Part shown: piece by piece, positions 14,361 through 22,186 of the stretch | Layout of the letters: each line of letters opens with the position of its first letter | Numbering within the stretch: the stretch's first letter is position 1 | From: Paractinoplanes ferrugineus | GTDB taxonomy: Bacteria > Actinomycetota > Actinomycetes > Mycobacteriales > Micromonosporaceae | Direction: 5' to 3' | Assembly (NCBI RefSeq): GCF_016862195.1 | Contig: NZ_BOMM01000085.1 | Location: 1 to 42,084 of the forward strand | DNA: 42,084 nt | The notes under the pieces: generated by a model | The model's input: the letters and a program-made list of their open reading frames with translations, nothing else | Told to the model about the DNA's origin: nothing | The model's database searches: none | Made by a program: the position numbers and the translations under genes

Positions 14361-15122
14361 ATGGGGGCCGGCCACGCGCACCCGCTGCACCTCCAGCGGG
14401 ACAGCCCGGTGCACCGGATCGCGCCCGAGGTGAAGATCGCGGCCACGGTGCTGTTCACGATCGTCGTGGTGCTCACCCCGCGGACGGAGTTCCTGGCCTT
14501 CGCGGGCTACGCGCTGCTCCTGGCGATCGTGGCGGCCCTGGCCCGGGTGCCCGGTGGCTGGCTGGCCCGGCGCGCCACCATCGAGCTGCCGTTCGTCCTG
14601 CTGGCGATCGCGCTGCCGTTCGCCGGGCACGGACCCCGCACCGACTGGCTCGGCCTGTCGCTGTCCGTGGACGGTCTGCACGGGGCGTGGAACATCTTCG
14701 CCAAAGGCACCCTCGGTGTGCTCGCCTCGCTGCTGCTCGCGGCGAGCACCACGATGCGCGACCTGATCCTCGGCCTCGACCGGCTGCGTTGCCCGCAGGC
14801 GTTCACCCAGATCGCGACGTTCATGCTGCGCTACCTCGACGTGCTCGCCGACGACGCCCGCCGGATGCGGATCGCCCGGCTGTCACGCGGTTACGACCCA
14901 CGCTTCCTGTGGCAGGTCAAGGCGTTCGCGGTCGGGGTCGGGGCACTGTTCCTGCGCGCCTACGAACGCGGCGAGCGGGTCTACCTGGCCATGCTGGCAC
15001 GTGGCTACACCGGCCGGCTGCCCGCGCCGGAAGCACCGCGGCCGCCGGTGCGGCAGTGGCTCGCCGCCGGTGCGCTGCCCGCCGCGTCGGCCGGGATCGC
15101 CCTGGTTACCGTTCTGTCATGA
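14361..15122 (+). CDS. nikQ: Energy-coupling factor transporter transmembrane subunit (T component, CbiQ/NikQ)
   Basis: From ATG 14361, one base after the previous stop, the protein has 253 residues with about five to six membrane segments and two cytoplasmic coupling motifs of the Ala-Arg-Gly type (ARLSRGYDPR and AMLARGYTGRLP) that dock with the ATPase. The histidine-rich start (MGAGHAHPLHLQ) is common in metal ECF T subunits. It links the metal-binding NikM to the ATPase encoded next. The open frame that begins earlier (14166) is only read-through of the nikN region. Confidence 0.87.
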   Translation: MGAGHAHPLHLQRDSPVHRIAPEVKIAATVLFTIVVVLTPRTEFLAFAGYALLLAIVAALARVPGGWLARRATIELPFVLLAIALPFAGHGPRTDWLGLSLSVDGLHGAWNIFAKGTLGVLASLLLAASTTMRDLILGLDRLRCPQAFTQIATFMLRYLDVLADDARRMRIARLSRGYDPRFLWQVKAFAVGVGALFLRAYERGERVYLAMLARGYTGRLPAPEAPRPPVRQWLAAGALPAASAGIALVTVLS

Positions 15123-15871
15123 CCCCGACGCTGCGCATCGCCGGCCTGCACTTCAGCTACCCGGACGGCACGGTCACGCTGCGCGGCGTCGACCTGAGCG
15201 TGGCGGCCGGCGAACGGGTGGCGCTGCTGGGACCCAACGGTGCCGGCAAGACCACGCTCGTGCTGCACCTCAACGGCATCCTGCACGGCGGCGCCGGCAC
15301 CGTCGAGGTGGCCGGGATGCGTGTCGACCCGGCCGACCGGGCCGGCCTCGGAGAGATCCGCCGGCGCGTCGGCATCGTCTTCCAGGACCCGGACGACCAG
15401 CTGTTCATGCCGACGGTCGCCGAGGACGTGGCGTTCGGCCCGGCCAACCTCGGTCTGCGCGGCGAGGAACTGCGCAACCGGGTGGCCGAGGCGCTGACCG
15501 CGGTCGGGATGGGCGCCTTCGGCGAGCGCGCGCCGCAGCACCTGTCGTTCGGCCAGCGCCGCCGGGTCGCGGTCGCCACCGTGCTGGCGATGCGCCCCGA
15601 GGTGCTGGTCCTCGACGAGCCGTCGTCCAACCTCGACCCGGCCAGCCGGCGCGAGCTCTACGAGATCCTGACCGGCCTGCCGATCACGATCCTGATGGTG
15701 ACGCACGACCTGCCGTACGCCATGCAGTTGTGCTCCCGCTCGGTGATCCTCGACGAGGGCCGCATCGCGGCCGACGGGCCGACGCCGGACCTGCTCGCCG
15801 ACCCCGCGCTGCTCGAGAAGCACCGGCTGGAGCTGCCGTTCGGCTTTCACCCGGCCCACCCCAGCAGCTGA
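15119..15871 (+). CDS. nikO: Energy-coupling factor transporter ATP-binding subunit (CbiO/NikO)
   Basis: The 250-residue ATPase shows Walker A GPNGAGKTT (about residues 39-47), Q-loop FQDPDDQLF typical of CbiO, the signature LSFGQRRR (a common ECF variant of LSGGQ), Walker B VLVLDEPSSNLD and the switch histidine in MVTHDLPYA. It powers import through NikQ and NikM. ATG 15119 overlaps the nikQ stop by 4 nt, completing a four-gene coupled operon. The Walker B +4 position is followed by SSNLD rather than TAGLD, still a standard D-loop. It is the last gene of the operon. Confidence 0.9.
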   Translation: MTPTLRIAGLHFSYPDGTVTLRGVDLSVAAGERVALLGPNGAGKTTLVLHLNGILHGGAGTVEVAGMRVDPADRAGLGEIRRRVGIVFQDPDDQLFMPTVAEDVAFGPANLGLRGEELRNRVAEALTAVGMGAFGERAPQHLSFGQRRRVAVATVLAMRPEVLVLDEPSSNLDPASRRELYEILTGLPITILMVTHDLPYAMQLCSRSVILDEGRIAADGPTPDLLADPALLEKHRLELPFGFHPAHPSS

Positions 15872-15888
15872 AAGTTCCTTGATCACGC

Positions 15889-15940
15889 GGGAACCGTTCG
15901 CCGGTGGGTGCCGACCAATGCTTCAAGTGACCGCCGTCAC
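15889..15940 (+). promoter_or_regulatory. ECF-sigma promoter (GGGAAC-N18-GACCAATGC) before the PepSY gene
   Basis: GGGAAC (15889-15894) and GACCAATGC (15913-15921) are separated by 18 nt. The same two boxes with the same 18-nt spacing occur on the minus strand at 19879-19911 before the PCu(A)C gene. GTGAC-CGCC-GTCAC (15927-15940), just downstream, is a perfect small palindrome that might be an operator. The sigma factor involved is unknown. Confidence 0.6.
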
Positions 15941-15967
15941 GGCCGAGCCCCGCCCCATGAGGTGACC

Positions 15968-17422
15968 ATGTCGACGACCGCTCCACCTTCGCCAACCGCG
16001 CGGATTCCCCGGCGGCTGACCGCTCCCGCGCGCGGTTTCGGCCCGTTGCTGCTCCGCCTGCATTTCTACGCCGGTGTCTTCGTGGCGCCGTTCCTGTTGC
16101 TGGCCGCGCTCAGCGGCCTCGCCTTCGTGTTCTCGCCGCAGATCGACCGGCTGGTCTACGCCGACGAGCTGATCGTCGCCGATCCGGGCGGCCCGGCCCG
16201 GCCGATGTCCGAGCTCATGGCCACGGCCCGGGCCACCCATCCGGAGGGTGCGGTGATCGCGATCCGGCCCGGCACGGGCGAGCGGAGCACCCAGATCGAC
16301 TTCAGCTCGCCGGCGCTGGACGCCGAGCACGCCCACACGGTCTACCTCGACCAGTACACCGGCGCGGTCACCGGGCAACTGACCACGTGGTGGACCAGCA
16401 CGCCGACCCAGACGTGGCTGGACGACCTGCACACCAGCCTGCATCTGGGCAAGTGGGGCCACCTCTACTCGGAGTTCGCCGCCAGCTGGCTGGCGGTCCT
16501 CGCCCTCGGCGGGCTGCTCCTGTGGTGGCGCCGCCAGCGCGGGCGCCGCATGCTCACCCCCGATTTCAAGGCCAGGCGAGGTGTACGCCGGACCCGCGGC
16601 TTCCACGCCTCCCTGGGTGCGTGGCTGACCCTGGGCCTGCTGTTCCTCGCCGCCACCGGCCTGACCTGGTCCGACTATGCCGGCGCCAACTTCGGCAAAG
16701 CGGTGGACGCGCTGCGGGGCAGCCGCCCCGCGGTGGCCACGACGCTGACCGGGGCCGGCCTCGCGGCCGCCGGCGGACATCACGGCATGGGCGCCGCCCC
16801 GGCCGCGCCGAGCGCCGCCGACCCCGCCACGCAGGTCGACTCGGTGCTGAAGGTCGCCGCCGACAACGGCATCACCCGGTCGGTCGCGGTGACCGTGCCC
16901 GCCGACAGCGGCACCGCCTGGACGATCACCGAGAACAAGGCGACCTGGCCGCTCGGGCGCGACAGCATCGCCGTGGACGGCGCCACCGGCAAGGTCACCG
17001 ACCGCAGCGACTTCGCCGACTGGCCGGTCATGGCCAAGCTGACCCAGTGGGGCATCTACGCCCACATGGGCAACCTGTTCGGGCTGGCCAACCAGCTGCT
17101 GCTGGCCGCCTTGGCGATCGGCCTGAGCTGCGTGCTCGTCTGGGGTTACCGGATGTGGTGGCAGCGCCGGCCCACCCGCGCCGACCGCCGCTGGACCGTG
17201 GGCGCCGCGCCGGTCGGCCGCGGCGCCTGGCAGCAGCTGCCGCCCTGGGCCATCGTCGTCGGCGTGCCGCTGGTGTTCGCGGCCGGCTGGTTCGTCCCGC
17301 TGCTCGGCCTGCCGCTGCTGGCGTTCCTGCTGGCCGACATCGTGCTCGGCGAGCTCCGCAACCGCCGGAACTTCCGGCCCGCGCCGGAGACCCCGGTCTC
17401 CCCCGCCCCGGCCGGCAGCTGA
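15968..17422 (+). CDS. PepSY-associated transmembrane protein
   Basis: The 484-residue protein has four main membrane segments in the PepSY-TM layout: LRLHFYAGVFVAPFLLLAAL (about 25-50), a large loop with a PepSY-like region and an ASWLAVLALGGLLLWW segment, then FHASLGAWLTLGLLFLAATG, a second PepSY-like loop with a His-rich patch (GGHHGMG), and two more helices at the end. Histidines in the helices and the LHLG/HAS motifs resemble ferric-reductase or metal-handling PepSY proteins. Its ECF promoter is a match to that of the PCu(A)C copper-chaperone operon opposite, suggesting a joint copper or redox role. ATG 15968 is chosen; GTG 15962 is in frame two codons earlier. The precise activity is unknown. 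Confidence 0.85.
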   Translation: MSTTAPPSPTARIPRRLTAPARGFGPLLLRLHFYAGVFVAPFLLLAALSGLAFVFSPQIDRLVYADELIVADPGGPARPMSELMATARATHPEGAVIAIRPGTGERSTQIDFSSPALDAEHAHTVYLDQYTGAVTGQLTTWWTSTPTQTWLDDLHTSLHLGKWGHLYSEFAASWLAVLALGGLLLWWRRQRGRRMLTPDFKARRGVRRTRGFHASLGAWLTLGLLFLAATGLTWSDYAGANFGKAVDALRGSRPAVATTLTGAGLAAAGGHHGMGAAPAAPSAADPATQVDSVLKVAADNGITRSVAVTVPADSGTAWTITENKATWPLGRDSIAVDGATGKVTDRSDFADWPVMAKLTQWGIYAHMGNLFGLANQLLLAALAIGLSCVLVWGYRMWWQRRPTRADRRWTVGAAPVGRGAWQQLPPWAIVVGVPLVFAAGWFVPLLGLPLLAFLLADIVLGELRNRRNFRPAPETPVSPAPAGS

Positions 17423-17462
17423 CCGCCGGACACCGGTCCGCCCCGGCCGCGGTGACCAGGAA

Positions 17463-17494
17463 CCCGGGTGCTGCCGTGGATGGCAGCACCCGGG
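17463..17494. terminator. Bidirectional hairpin terminator between convergent genes
   Basis: CCCGGGTGCTGCC (17463-17475) and GGCAGCACCCGGG (17482-17494) form a perfect 13-bp stem with a 6-nt loop between the PepSY gene (plus) and copC (minus), serving both. Confidence 0.8.
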
Positions 17495-17500
17495 CCGGCG

Positions 17501-18043
17501 TCAGCCCTTCTCCGCCCGGGTGCGGGCGGCGCGGCGCCGGCCGGACAGTGCGAAGTAGGCACCGAGCGAGGCGAGGAGAATGCCGGCCGCGACCAGCCCG
17601 GCCAGCACCGGGGCGGGGAGGCCGGCGGAGCTGTCCGGGGCTGCCGCGGCCGCTTCGGAAGCCCGGCCGGCGGCGGGCAACGCCGGGTCGGCCACGGTGA
17701 ACGGGTAGGCGCCCTGCACCGTGTGCCCGTCGAGCGAGACCACCCGGTAGGCGACCGTGTAGACGCCGTTGCCGAGCGGCTGCTCCAGGGTGATCGTTGC
17801 GCGCGCGTCGGCGATCGCCGGAGCCGAGGCCGGGACCCGCCGCGCGGCGGCGTCGCTGAGGACGATCGTGGTGAAGTCGGGGTTGAGTTTCTGGCTGAAC
17901 ACCAGGCTGACCGCGGCCGGTGCCGCGGTCAGCCGGGCGTCCCTGGCCGGGTCCGACGTGACCAGCGCGGTGTGCGCCCACGCCGGGGTGCCGGGCAGCA
18001 GCACCACGAGCAGGGTGGCGGCGGCGAGCAGCAGCCGCCTCAC
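17501..18043 (-). CDS. CopC-domain copper-binding protein with C-terminal membrane anchor
   Basis: From GTG 18043 the 180-residue protein has a signal peptide cut after PAWA, leaving histidine as the first mature residue (HTALVTSDPA). In CopC proteins this N-terminal His, with a later Asp and His, holds Cu(II); here SLDGHTVQG supplies a conserved Asp-x-His. The CopC beta-sandwich spans about 24-120, followed by an Ala-rich linker and one membrane helix (about 150-172) with a basic tail (SGRRRAARTRAEKG). GTG 18043 overlaps the TGA of the peroxidase gene upstream (GTGA), so the two are translationally coupled. An earlier in-frame start at 18127 lies inside the peroxidase gene and is rejected. 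Confidence 0.87.
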   Translation of the reverse strand: MRRLLLAAATLLVVLLPGTPAWAHTALVTSDPARDARLTAAPAAVSLVFSQKLNPDFTTIVLSDAAARRVPASAPAIADARATITLEQPLGNGVYTVAYRVVSLDGHTVQGAYPFTVADPALPAAGRASEAAAAAPDSSAGLPAPVLAGLVAAGILLASLGAYFALSGRRRAARTRAEKG

Positions 18044-19215
18044 CCCAGCACCTGTTCGCCGATCCAGCCGCCCTCGGCGCAGCCCGGCGGGATCGCGAAG
18101 ACGGCCGACCCGATCGGGGTGATCCACTCGTTCAGCAGGTCCCGCTCGGCCAGCCGCTGCTGGATCGGCAGGAACTGCCGGACGATGTCCCGCTGATAGG
18201 CCGCGAAGATCAACCCCGCGTCCGGCTGCCCGGCCGCGTTCGGCATGCCGTCATAGTTGTACGGCCGGCGCAGGATCTTCAGCTCCGGATCGGTGACGTG
18301 GGCCCGGGTCACGTGCGAGTAGTCGGGCATGGCCGGCAGTCCGGACTCGTCGAGGGCGGTGAAGTTCGGCTCGTCGCGCTCCGCGGTGCCGCTCAACGGA
18401 GCTCCCGAGACGAGGCGGCGGCCGGTCGCGTTCTCCTTGTCCGCCACCGACAGGATGTCCCACTTCTCGATCTCGGCCCGGATCCGCCGCACGACGAGGG
18501 TGCTGGAGCCGTCGGGGTTCCACACGGCCGGGTCGATCTCGGCGGCACCGCGCGGGTTGGCGGTGCCGTCGAGCTGGCCGAGCACGTTGCGTTGAGTGTG
18601 TTCCGGGGCCTGCACGCCGGGGCTGCGCCGGAAGCCCTGCTGCACCCAGCGGACCGCGGCGAACGGCCGGGCGTCCTTGATCAGCATCCGCTGGGTGTGC
18701 GCCACCGTCAGCGGGTCGTCGGCGCAGATCTGCAGTAGCAGGTCCCCACCGGACCAGCGCCGGTCGAGCCGGTCGATCTTGAACGGGGGCAGGTCGGCGA
18801 CCGGCGCCTCGAGCCCGGCCGCCGGGTAGAGCCCCGGCCCGAAGCCGAAGGTGACGGTCAGCCGGGCCGGCAGCACCGCGAGGGTGGCGTCGGTGTCGCC
18901 GAGCGCCGGGGCGCCCTGGGTGAGCCGGGCCGCGTCGTCGGAGAGCAGCCGCAGCATCCGGGTCAGGGCCCGCCGGTCGGTGCCGGGGTGCAGGGTGAAG
19001 GCCACGAAAGCGGCGTGCGCCGGCGGATCGTCGGACACCCCGGCCTGGCGTGGACCGTGGAACGCGACGGTCGCGGTGCCGGTGTCCAGCGGCGTCGCGA
19101 CCGCGGTCGGCACCGGCGACCCATGGCCGGCGAGAGCGGCGACCGCGCCCGCCCCGGCCGCCGTGCCGAGCCCGGCAACGGCGGCCCCACCGAGAAGGCG
19201 ACGGCGGTTCAGCAC
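18040..19215 (-). CDS. Dyp-type heme peroxidase, Tat-exported (EfeB-like)
   Basis: The 391-residue protein begins with a twin-arginine signal (NRRRLLGGAAVAG, cleavage near ALAG) and carries the Dyp GxxDG motif in GQLDGTANPR with the catalytic Asp, the distal Arg later in the chain, and the C-terminal FAAYQRDIVRQFLPIQQRL helix typical of the family. It is a folded, heme-loaded peroxidase exported by Tat. Related EfeB proteins work with iron uptake, but here no EfeU/EfeO gene is adjacent; the neighbours are copper proteins (PCu(A)C upstream, CopC downstream and overlapping). This suggests a role in redox handling during copper delivery or stress, which is inference. Confidence 0.9.
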   Translation of the reverse strand: MLNRRRLLGGAAVAGLGTAAGAGAVAALAGHGSPVPTAVATPLDTGTATVAFHGPRQAGVSDDPPAHAAFVAFTLHPGTDRRALTRMLRLLSDDAARLTQGAPALGDTDATLAVLPARLTVTFGFGPGLYPAAGLEAPVADLPPFKIDRLDRRWSGGDLLLQICADDPLTVAHTQRMLIKDARPFAAVRWVQQGFRRSPGVQAPEHTQRNVLGQLDGTANPRGAAEIDPAVWNPDGSSTLVVRRIRAEIEKWDILSVADKENATGRRLVSGAPLSGTAERDEPNFTALDESGLPAMPDYSHVTRAHVTDPELKILRRPYNYDGMPNAAGQPDAGLIFAAYQRDIVRQFLPIQQRLAERDLLNEWITPIGSAVFAIPPGCAEGGWIGEQVLG

Positions 19216-19267
19216 TGCGCCCCGCCGTTCGCCGACGCCGACGGCCAGTGCGCGAGTCGGCGGGATA

Positions 19268-19849
19268 TCACGGGGCGCTGCTGGTCGTCGGCGCCATCGG
19301 CATGCCGGCGGACGGCATCTTCATGTCCGGCGCGTAGCTCTCGCCGGCGCCGGCGAACGGCTTCGCGATCGCGGTGAACGGAACGGCCGTACCGTCGGCG
19401 AGCTTGAGGGTGAACGCCACCTCGTCGCCCGCCTCGATGGCCTTGGCCGGCTTCATCAGCATCAGGTGGTCGCCGCCGGGCGAGAGTTCGTGGCTGCCGC
19501 CCGCCTTGATGACGAAGCCGCCCGGCTTGGGCTGCATGACCATCTGTCCGTCCTTCATGGTCATCTCGTGCAGTTCCATCGGCGACGCCGCCGATTCGGC
19601 GGAGACCACAGTGATGTCGGCGGCCGTGCCGTTGGTCAGCACACCGAACGCGGCGGTCATCTCGCCGGCCGGGGCGGCCTTGACCCACGGATCCTTCATC
19701 GTCAGGGCCGCGGCACTCGCGGACGGGCCGGCGGCGCTGCCGGCCGGCTTGCCGCTGCCGCTCGCCTCGTTGCTGCCACCGCATCCGGCCAGGCCGAGCG
19801 CGGCTACCACACCCACTGCCGCGACAACCATGGAAAGTGTATTTTTCAT
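19268..19849 (-). CDS. PCu(A)C-type periplasmic copper chaperone (lipoprotein)
   Basis: The 193-residue protein has a lipoprotein signal with lipobox LAGC near residue 24, a Ser/Gly/Ala linker, then a PCu(A)C domain with the copper-binding pattern MELHEM ... MVMQP ... HELSPGGDHLML (His and Met ligands). A Met-rich tail (PDMKMPSAGMPMAP) may bind more Cu(I). Such proteins deliver Cu(I) to the CuA site of cytochrome oxidase, fitting the CtaG-type gene next door. ATG 19849 follows GGATGG; an earlier in-frame Met at 19882 lies inside the promoter. It heads an apparent operon with the Dyp peroxidase (52 nt downstream) and CopC genes. Confidence 0.88.
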   Translation of the reverse strand: MKNTLSMVVAAVGVVAALGLAGCGGSNEASGSGKPAGSAAGPSASAAALTMKDPWVKAAPAGEMTAAFGVLTNGTAADITVVSAESAASPMELHEMTMKDGQMVMQPKPGGFVIKAGGSHELSPGGDHLMLMKPAKAIEAGDEVAFTLKLADGTAVPFTAIAKPFAGAGESYAPDMKMPSAGMPMAPTTSSAP

Positions 19850-19878
19850 GACATCCATCCGTTGGTGGGGTCTTCGCA

Positions 19879-19911
19879 GCATTGGTCTGCTCGACCGGAC
19901 GGATAGTTCCC
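19879..19911 (-). promoter_or_regulatory. ECF-sigma promoter (GGGAAC-N18-GACCAATGC) before the PCu(A)C operon
   Basis: On the minus strand GGGAAC (19911-19906), 18 nt, GACCAATGC (19887-19879): boxes and spacing identical to those before the PepSY gene at 15889-15921, while the spacers differ. It lies in the 84-bp gap between the CopD-CtaG stop and the PCu(A)C start. Confidence 0.62.
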
Positions 19912-19933
19912 GGCCCCGAAGAATTTCCGCGAG

Positions 19934-21919
19934 TCAGTCGGCGCGCCGGGACGCGTCGGCCGCCGCGGCGAGGAACGCGTTGTAGCGAGCGAGCTCGTCC
20001 TGCTCCCCCGCCGCCTCGGCACGGTCGGCGGCCCGGTCGAGGCGCGCCTGCTCGCGCTCGTCGGAACGGATCCACTGACGGACCAGAAGAAGCATGATCA
20101 CGACCGCCGGGGCCTCCCCCAGGCCCCAGGCCAGACCGGCGCCGAGGCGCTGGTCGGCGAGAAGCGACGCGGCCCACGGCGGATGCACCGCGGTGTACCA
20201 GTCGGCGGCGATCACGTACGTCTGCTGCAGCAGCACGAAGCCGAAGAACGCGTGCGCCGCCATCGCCAGGAAGTGCACGACGGTGAGCAGCGCCGGGTGG
20301 ACCTGGCGGCGGCCCGGATCGGTCCCGATGAGAACCCAGAAGAGCAGATAACCGGCGAGCACGAAATGTACGAGCATGGCCAGGTGGCCGAGGTGGTAAC
20401 GCATGATCGTGCCGAGCAGGCCACCCATGTAGAGGCCGTAGAGGCTGAGCACGTAGATGCCGAGCGCGACCAGCGGATGGCTGAGGAATCGCAGGTAACG
20501 GCTGTGCAGCACGACCAGCAGCCACTCGCGGGCGCCGCGCACCTGCGGGTCGGCCGGGCGGCGCAGCGCACGCAGGGCGAGGGTGACCGGGGCGCCGCCG
20601 ACGAGCAGGATCGGCACCACCATCGTGAGCACCATGTGCTGGATCATGTGGACGCTGAACAGCACGTACGCGTAACGCGCCACGCCGAGGCCGGTGATCG
20701 CCCAGAACAGCAGCAGCCCGCCCACCCAGGAGGCGGTACGGGCGACCGGCCACGGGTGCCCGGCGCGGTGCATCCGCCGTACCCCGGCCAGGTAGGCGCC
20801 GATGCCGACGACCACGGCGGTCAGCAGGAACAGGTCCGGCAGCGGGCCCCCGAGCAGCCGGGCGGCCGTGATCGGGCCGGGCTGGTCGAAGCCGAGGAGT
20901 TCGACGAGCGGGTCCGGGCCCTCGCTCGGTTGCGGGGTGGGACTGCGCGACAGCGCCACCGCCAGACCGACGGCGGCCCCGAGCACGACCAGCTCACCGG
21001 CGGCCAGGCGCAGGAACGCCCGCGGCCGGGCGGCGCGCAGGGCCGGCAGGGTACGGCTCCGGTGGGCTGCCCCGAGCACCCCGACGATCAGCAGGGCCAG
21101 CACCTTGAGCAGCACCAGTGCCCCGTACCGGCTGGCCCATAACGCGTCCCAGGTGCCGAGCCGGACGGCCGCGTTGACGACGCCACTGATCGCGGTGGCG
21201 GTGAAACAGCCGAGCGCGAGCCGGCTGTAACGGGCGGCGGTGTCGGCGAACCGGCGGTGCCGGCGCACCAGCAGCAGCCCGGCGAGCCCACCCACCCACA
21301 GCGAGGCGGACAGCACGTGGACGGCCAGGCTGCTGACCGCGATCTGATGGTTGCCGGCCCCGGCGGCGTGGCCGGTGAACGCCGGCGGCAGCAACGCGGC
21401 CGACGCGAGGCCCGCGGTGAGTGCGGCGGCACCGCGGCTCACGCCGGCCCGGCTGACCACCACCACGGCCAGGGCCAGGGCGGCTTGCCACAGCAGAGAT
21501 TGTCCTTGCGCGACGGAGAACGCGAAGCTGAGTACGGCCTGGCGGCTGAGGCCCTCCAGCGGCGTACCCAGAAGATCGGAGACCGTGAGAAAGACCAGCC
21601 CCACCGACAGCACCGCCCAGCCCAGCGCCAGCCAGGTGGCCCGCCGCAGCAGCCGCCACCCGTGCGCGGCCACGCTGCCGCCGTCGCCGGGCAGCAGGAA
21701 CGCCGCGGTGACGGCAAACCCCACAGTGAGCACGCCCACCAGCTCGGCCAGCATCGTCACCACCGGCAGCGCCCACTCGGTCAGCCGACCCGGTGCCGGA
21801 ATTCCCGGCAGCACCCGCCCATCCACCGCCCCACCGAACAACAGCCCCCCGACCAGCACGGCCGCCGCCGCACCCCCCGCCCCCGCCAGCACGGCAGGCG
21901 TCTTCACCTCACTACGCAC
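19934..21919 (-). CDS. CopD-CtaG fusion: copper-transport domain plus cytochrome c oxidase assembly factor
   Basis: The ~661-residue membrane protein has an N-terminal CopD half (about 1-340), with multiple helices, FTGHAAGAGNHQIAVSSLAVHVLSASLWVGGLAGLLL and a later GVVNAAVRL segment, and a C-terminal caa3_CtaG half (about 370-620) with HMIQHMVLTMVVPILLVGGAP, RFLSHPLVALG, HFVLAGYLLFWVLIG and MAAHAFFGF. CtaG-type proteins help insert copper into cytochrome oxidase, and CopD imports copper; the fusion is known in actinobacteria. A charged Arg/Glu-rich C-terminus follows. The start is uncertain: GTG 21919 (after GGGAG, 3-nt spacing) or GTG 21907; the open frame reaches 22141 but that part overlaps the promoter region. 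Confidence 0.87.
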   Translation of the reverse strand: MRSEVKTPAVLAGAGGAAAAVLVGGLLFGGAVDGRVLPGIPAPGRLTEWALPVVTMLAELVGVLTVGFAVTAAFLLPGDGGSVAAHGWRLLRRATWLALGWAVLSVGLVFLTVSDLLGTPLEGLSRQAVLSFAFSVAQGQSLLWQAALALAVVVVSRAGVSRGAAALTAGLASAALLPPAFTGHAAGAGNHQIAVSSLAVHVLSASLWVGGLAGLLLVRRHRRFADTAARYSRLALGCFTATAISGVVNAAVRLGTWDALWASRYGALVLLKVLALLIVGVLGAAHRSRTLPALRAARPRAFLRLAAGELVVLGAAVGLAVALSRSPTPQPSEGPDPLVELLGFDQPGPITAARLLGGPLPDLFLLTAVVVGIGAYLAGVRRMHRAGHPWPVARTASWVGGLLLFWAITGLGVARYAYVLFSVHMIQHMVLTMVVPILLVGGAPVTLALRALRRPADPQVRGAREWLLVVLHSRYLRFLSHPLVALGIYVLSLYGLYMGGLLGTIMRYHLGHLAMLVHFVLAGYLLFWVLIGTDPGRRQVHPALLTVVHFLAMAAHAFFGFVLLQQTYVIAADWYTAVHPPWAASLLADQRLGAGLAWGLGEAPAVVIMLLLVRQWIRSDEREQARLDRAADRAEAAGEQDELARYNAFLAAAADASRRAD

Positions 21920-22048
21920 GTACTCCCAGTCGTTCGCACAGCCCCCAAAGTTCCCCACTGTGGCCCGTCCCTCAGCTCGCTCCCCTCCAGGCCCTCGCCC
22001 ATCGTCGCGAGGTGCGCGCAAACCCGTTTCATGAATCATTTCCCGCGC

Positions 22049-22077
22049 ATATATCTCGCCACACAATCCACCATCAA
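22049..22077 (-). promoter_or_regulatory. Candidate promoter of the CopD-CtaG gene
   Basis: On the minus strand TTGATG (22077-22072), 17-nt spacer, ATATAT (22054-22049). It lies in a locally AT-richer stretch ~130 bp before the likely GTG start. Confidence 0.4.
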
Positions 22078-22186
22078 TGCGCGAGACCCAGTTTCCCTCA
22101 GCACCAATCTCGCCGACCCGCATCGGCACTTTTTCAGCCAAGCCGTCATCACCACATCGCGAATCCGCGGTGCCGCCCTGACACGC

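Noticed and set aside
15927..15940. GTGAC-CGCC-GTCAC as a CRP-type operator
   Set aside because: The spacing is four, not six, and the outer bases do not match; noted only as a possible operator.
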